Shown in pieces: positions 62,256 to 64,000 of a stretch of 64,000 nucleotides of DNA; within the stretch, counting starts at the first letter, position 1, and the number at the start of each line of letters is the position of its first letter. Below the pieces are notes generated by a model that did no database searches, was not told the origin of the DNA, and worked only from the letters and a program-made list of their open reading frames with translations. Made by a program: the position numbers and the translations under genes. Location: assembly GCA_009617715.1 (NCBI GenBank), contig VTFK01000681.1:1-64000 (forward strand), in the 5' to 3' direction. The stretch comes from Plectrocnemia conspersa (Eukaryota > Arthropoda > Insecta > Trichoptera > Polycentropodidae).

Positions 62256-62589
62256 TAATAAGTCCTCTTCTATTACAAATACATGAATATAAAATATAAT
62301 TTAATACGAAGCTACATGCATTGCCTCTCTAAACTTTTTAAGCTCTATTTCTTGCATAATGTGATTTTTGCTAATGTAAAAACAAGATTAAATTCAAATT
62401 AACTATGTCTTCCTGAATCTTAAATAAAACACTAGTAGATATAAATATAATTTATACATAGATAATACACGCATTTATGAAATTTTGCTAATCAGATTAG
62501 GAGCACTAGTTACTGCCAAGTCAGTTTATTTTCGTCATTAAGGTAAATACTTAATCGAGATTTTATTATCTGCTAAAACAAAAAATTTT
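62256..62589. other. Possible SINE body and AT-rich DNA
   Basis: Nothing ordered is recognised. Confidence 0.35.
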
Positions 62590-62720
62590 GACTCCTCTGG
62601 TATAATATTATTCGTAGTATATAGTTAGGAATTTCGTATTTGTATAATTTATGAATCAAACCGACATGCCATACTGTGTCGAAAGCTTTTTCTATATCTA
62701 ACATTAAAACTCCATACTAT
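62590..62720 (-). pseudogene. Jockey reverse transcriptase fragment
   Basis: The minus strand reads LMLDIEKAFDTVWHVGLIHK, then LYKYEIPNYILRIIL. This is the jockey-clade block with the first catalytic aspartate (LDIEKAFDTVWHxGLIYKL). About 40 codons are unbroken. A different clade from the KAFDRVKH scraps at 17, 23 and 32 kb. Confidence 0.75.
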
Positions 62721-63094
62721 TTTTCATATTAAAATTAGCGCAAATTTACTACCTCACACTATTAAGTTGCTGACTTTTATTAAATGACGGTTATAAACTA
62801 ATAAATACCCTTTAAATTCTAAATCAATTTTCATTGAAAAGTAACGTATACAGGCAATTATACAAAAAAAATAAAAATTATATCTTTATTTTGACTAATT
62901 ACGTGACTTTTTATAAAAAAATAATTCAGCGTAGGATGAATCCATATTTCGCACTTAAGAGCCTAACACGGTAATTCTGATTTATCCGCACCTAGCACAT
63001 AAAGGGCACCTAGAACTTAAATATATTATTTTAGAAACCGGGGTTGCTTAACTTGATAAACTTTGTTGAGTGCTTTTTAAAAGTCGGTGTAGAT
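62721..63094. other. AT-rich stretch, nothing recognised
   Basis: No gene or ordered repeat. Confidence 0.4.
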
Positions 63095-63114
63095 AACAAT
63101 GACTTTTGAGGGAT

Positions 63115-63240
63115 TTTGTCACCGCCTTCGAAAAGCGCAAGAGATTGGTGACCATGGAACGATGCAGACGAGAACCGTGTTGTAAATCTACTAGCGCTTG
63201 ATTGTGTGTAATTGTGTCTGTGAAGAATTATAGTATAAAC
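63115..63240 (+). repeat. Second copy of the unrecognised frame at 13055
   Basis: Similar to 13025-13145: both contain a GTGAC-pyrimidine-ATGGAACGA string followed by WNDADEN (here) or WNDANEN (there). The similarity extends to TGTGAAGAAT. This copy has stop codons within 25 codons and fades after about 63240. Confidence 0.45.
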
Positions 63241-63675
63241 GATTTAGCAAGTAAGTATTGGCAACCGATCTAAAGTTTTCCATATATGATTTATGAATTA
63301 AGTTGACTGTAAGTATTTACAAATCAGGTCAAATTAAAAATAAATTGAAGGGGAGCAGCAGCCTTTTAATATAAAGTCAGAAAAACTGATATCAAGTTAT
63401 TTTTGTGTGATACCTAAGTATTGTTTGAAGTACTGCATGATTTAGCAGAAAAATAATAATAAAATGAGTCAAACTAATTAAACAAAGCTGCCACTTAATT
63501 TAAATTAATAAGTATTTATCATTATATTGGTGCACGCGGAGAGGGGAACACCTCTACACTACTTATCCCTAGTATATAACGACCAAAATACCAATAGCCT
63601 CGAGCTTTCAGCGCCCCTTTAATAATGCAGGGGTGCGATGAATCTCCTAGCTCAAAGTGTCAAATGTCCAAATGA
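63241..63675. other. Stretch without recognised gene
   Basis: Possibly the 5' part of the LINE relic that follows. A more complex patch lies at 63530-63675. Confidence 0.35.
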
Positions 63676-63790
63676 TCGGGAAATGGAACATGATAGCATT
63701 ATATGAAACAGACAAACTCGACACTCTGATACAAAAATAAAAAGACTGCGAGTATGTGATACAAAATGGCTTTAAAATATTTAAAACGAA
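63676..63790 (+). pseudogene. LINE endonuclease start (RTE/L1-like relic)
   Basis: Reads IGKWNMIALYETDKLDTLIQ followed by a stop. This resembles the start of RTE/L1-like endonucleases (GTWNVRTLYxxGKLxxLxxE), where the asparagine is a metal-site residue. About 20 codons are clear, then decay. Confidence 0.55.
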
Positions 63791-64000
63791 TTACAGTAAT
63801 ATTTTAAGAAAATATAATATGTATTAATGACAAAATTTTTACTGTAACTAACCTAACAACGGTAATTTATTTTAATAAATACATGTACTGACAGTTAAGT
63901 TAAGGTAGATAGTCTAAGCTCTTGTCAAAGAGGCAATATTCTATGCCAAGAATCACGAAATAATATGTGTAATAGGATACTTGCATAGGTTAGAGACGTT
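63791..64000. other. Window end, nothing recognised
   Basis: AT-rich to the end of the window. Confidence 0.4.

Overview
The window looks like insect nuclear DNA: AT-rich, gene-poor, with spliced genes using short GT-AG introns and many decayed transposons. The ZMYM1-like hAT transposases, jockey-type LINE relics and the arthropod style of the two host genes fit an insect. A hemipteran is my guess, but nothing here settles the order. There is no bacterial operon, phage, CRISPR array or rRNA.

Region 1-6.4 kb. A plus-strand Smyd4-like methyltransferase gene (TPR, MYND, SET) occupies 4342-6148, with one 69-bp intron and a one-base frameshift at an A-run. About 3.3 kb upstream, 880-1150 is a diverged duplicate of the 5' end of the same gene. 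Between them lies a GC-rich open frame (1569-2987) that joins an N-terminal Gag-like piece directly to the tail of RNase H and a complete integrase. It is either an internally deleted Ty3/Gypsy element or a derivative of one.

Region 6.4-15.8 kb. A complete minus-strand ecto-5'-nucleotidase gene can be assembled from three exons (11878-11652, 11579-11426, 10367-8955). It predicts 597 residues, with a signal peptide and a hydrophobic GPI-type tail. A piggyBac-like MITE (6667-6869) and a 15-bp inverted repeat (8291-8334) lie nearby. An unrecognised open frame at 13055-13309 has a degraded relative at 63.1 kb.

Region 15.8-27.3 kb. A Mutator-like or foldback element (15828-17445) has inverted ends built from repeated GGGCGA modules. 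It abuts a segment of about 4.2 kb that occurs twice (17447-21740 and 23239-27332). Each copy carries a LINE reverse-transcriptase scrap and the same hAT insertion. The copies differ mainly by small homopolymer indels, which raises the possibility of a long-read assembly or polishing artefact.

Region 27.3-64 kb. I find no recognisable host protein gene. It is an AT-rich desert with relics of jockey/CR1-like and RTE-like LINEs, a ZBED/FAM200-like hAT, a Penelope-like element, a pogo-like MITE and a tRNA-like SINE head, plus TA microsatellites and GC-richer islands. One island (51.48-51.90 kb) has a TATA-like box and a candidate 11-codon first exon followed by a splice donor. The islands could be regulatory DNA of a gene lying outside the window, but this is inference. 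I found no convincing new multi-gene system. The best leads are the Gag-integrase fusion frame, the duplicated hAT segment, the Smyd4 5' duplicate and the two-copy unrecognised frame.
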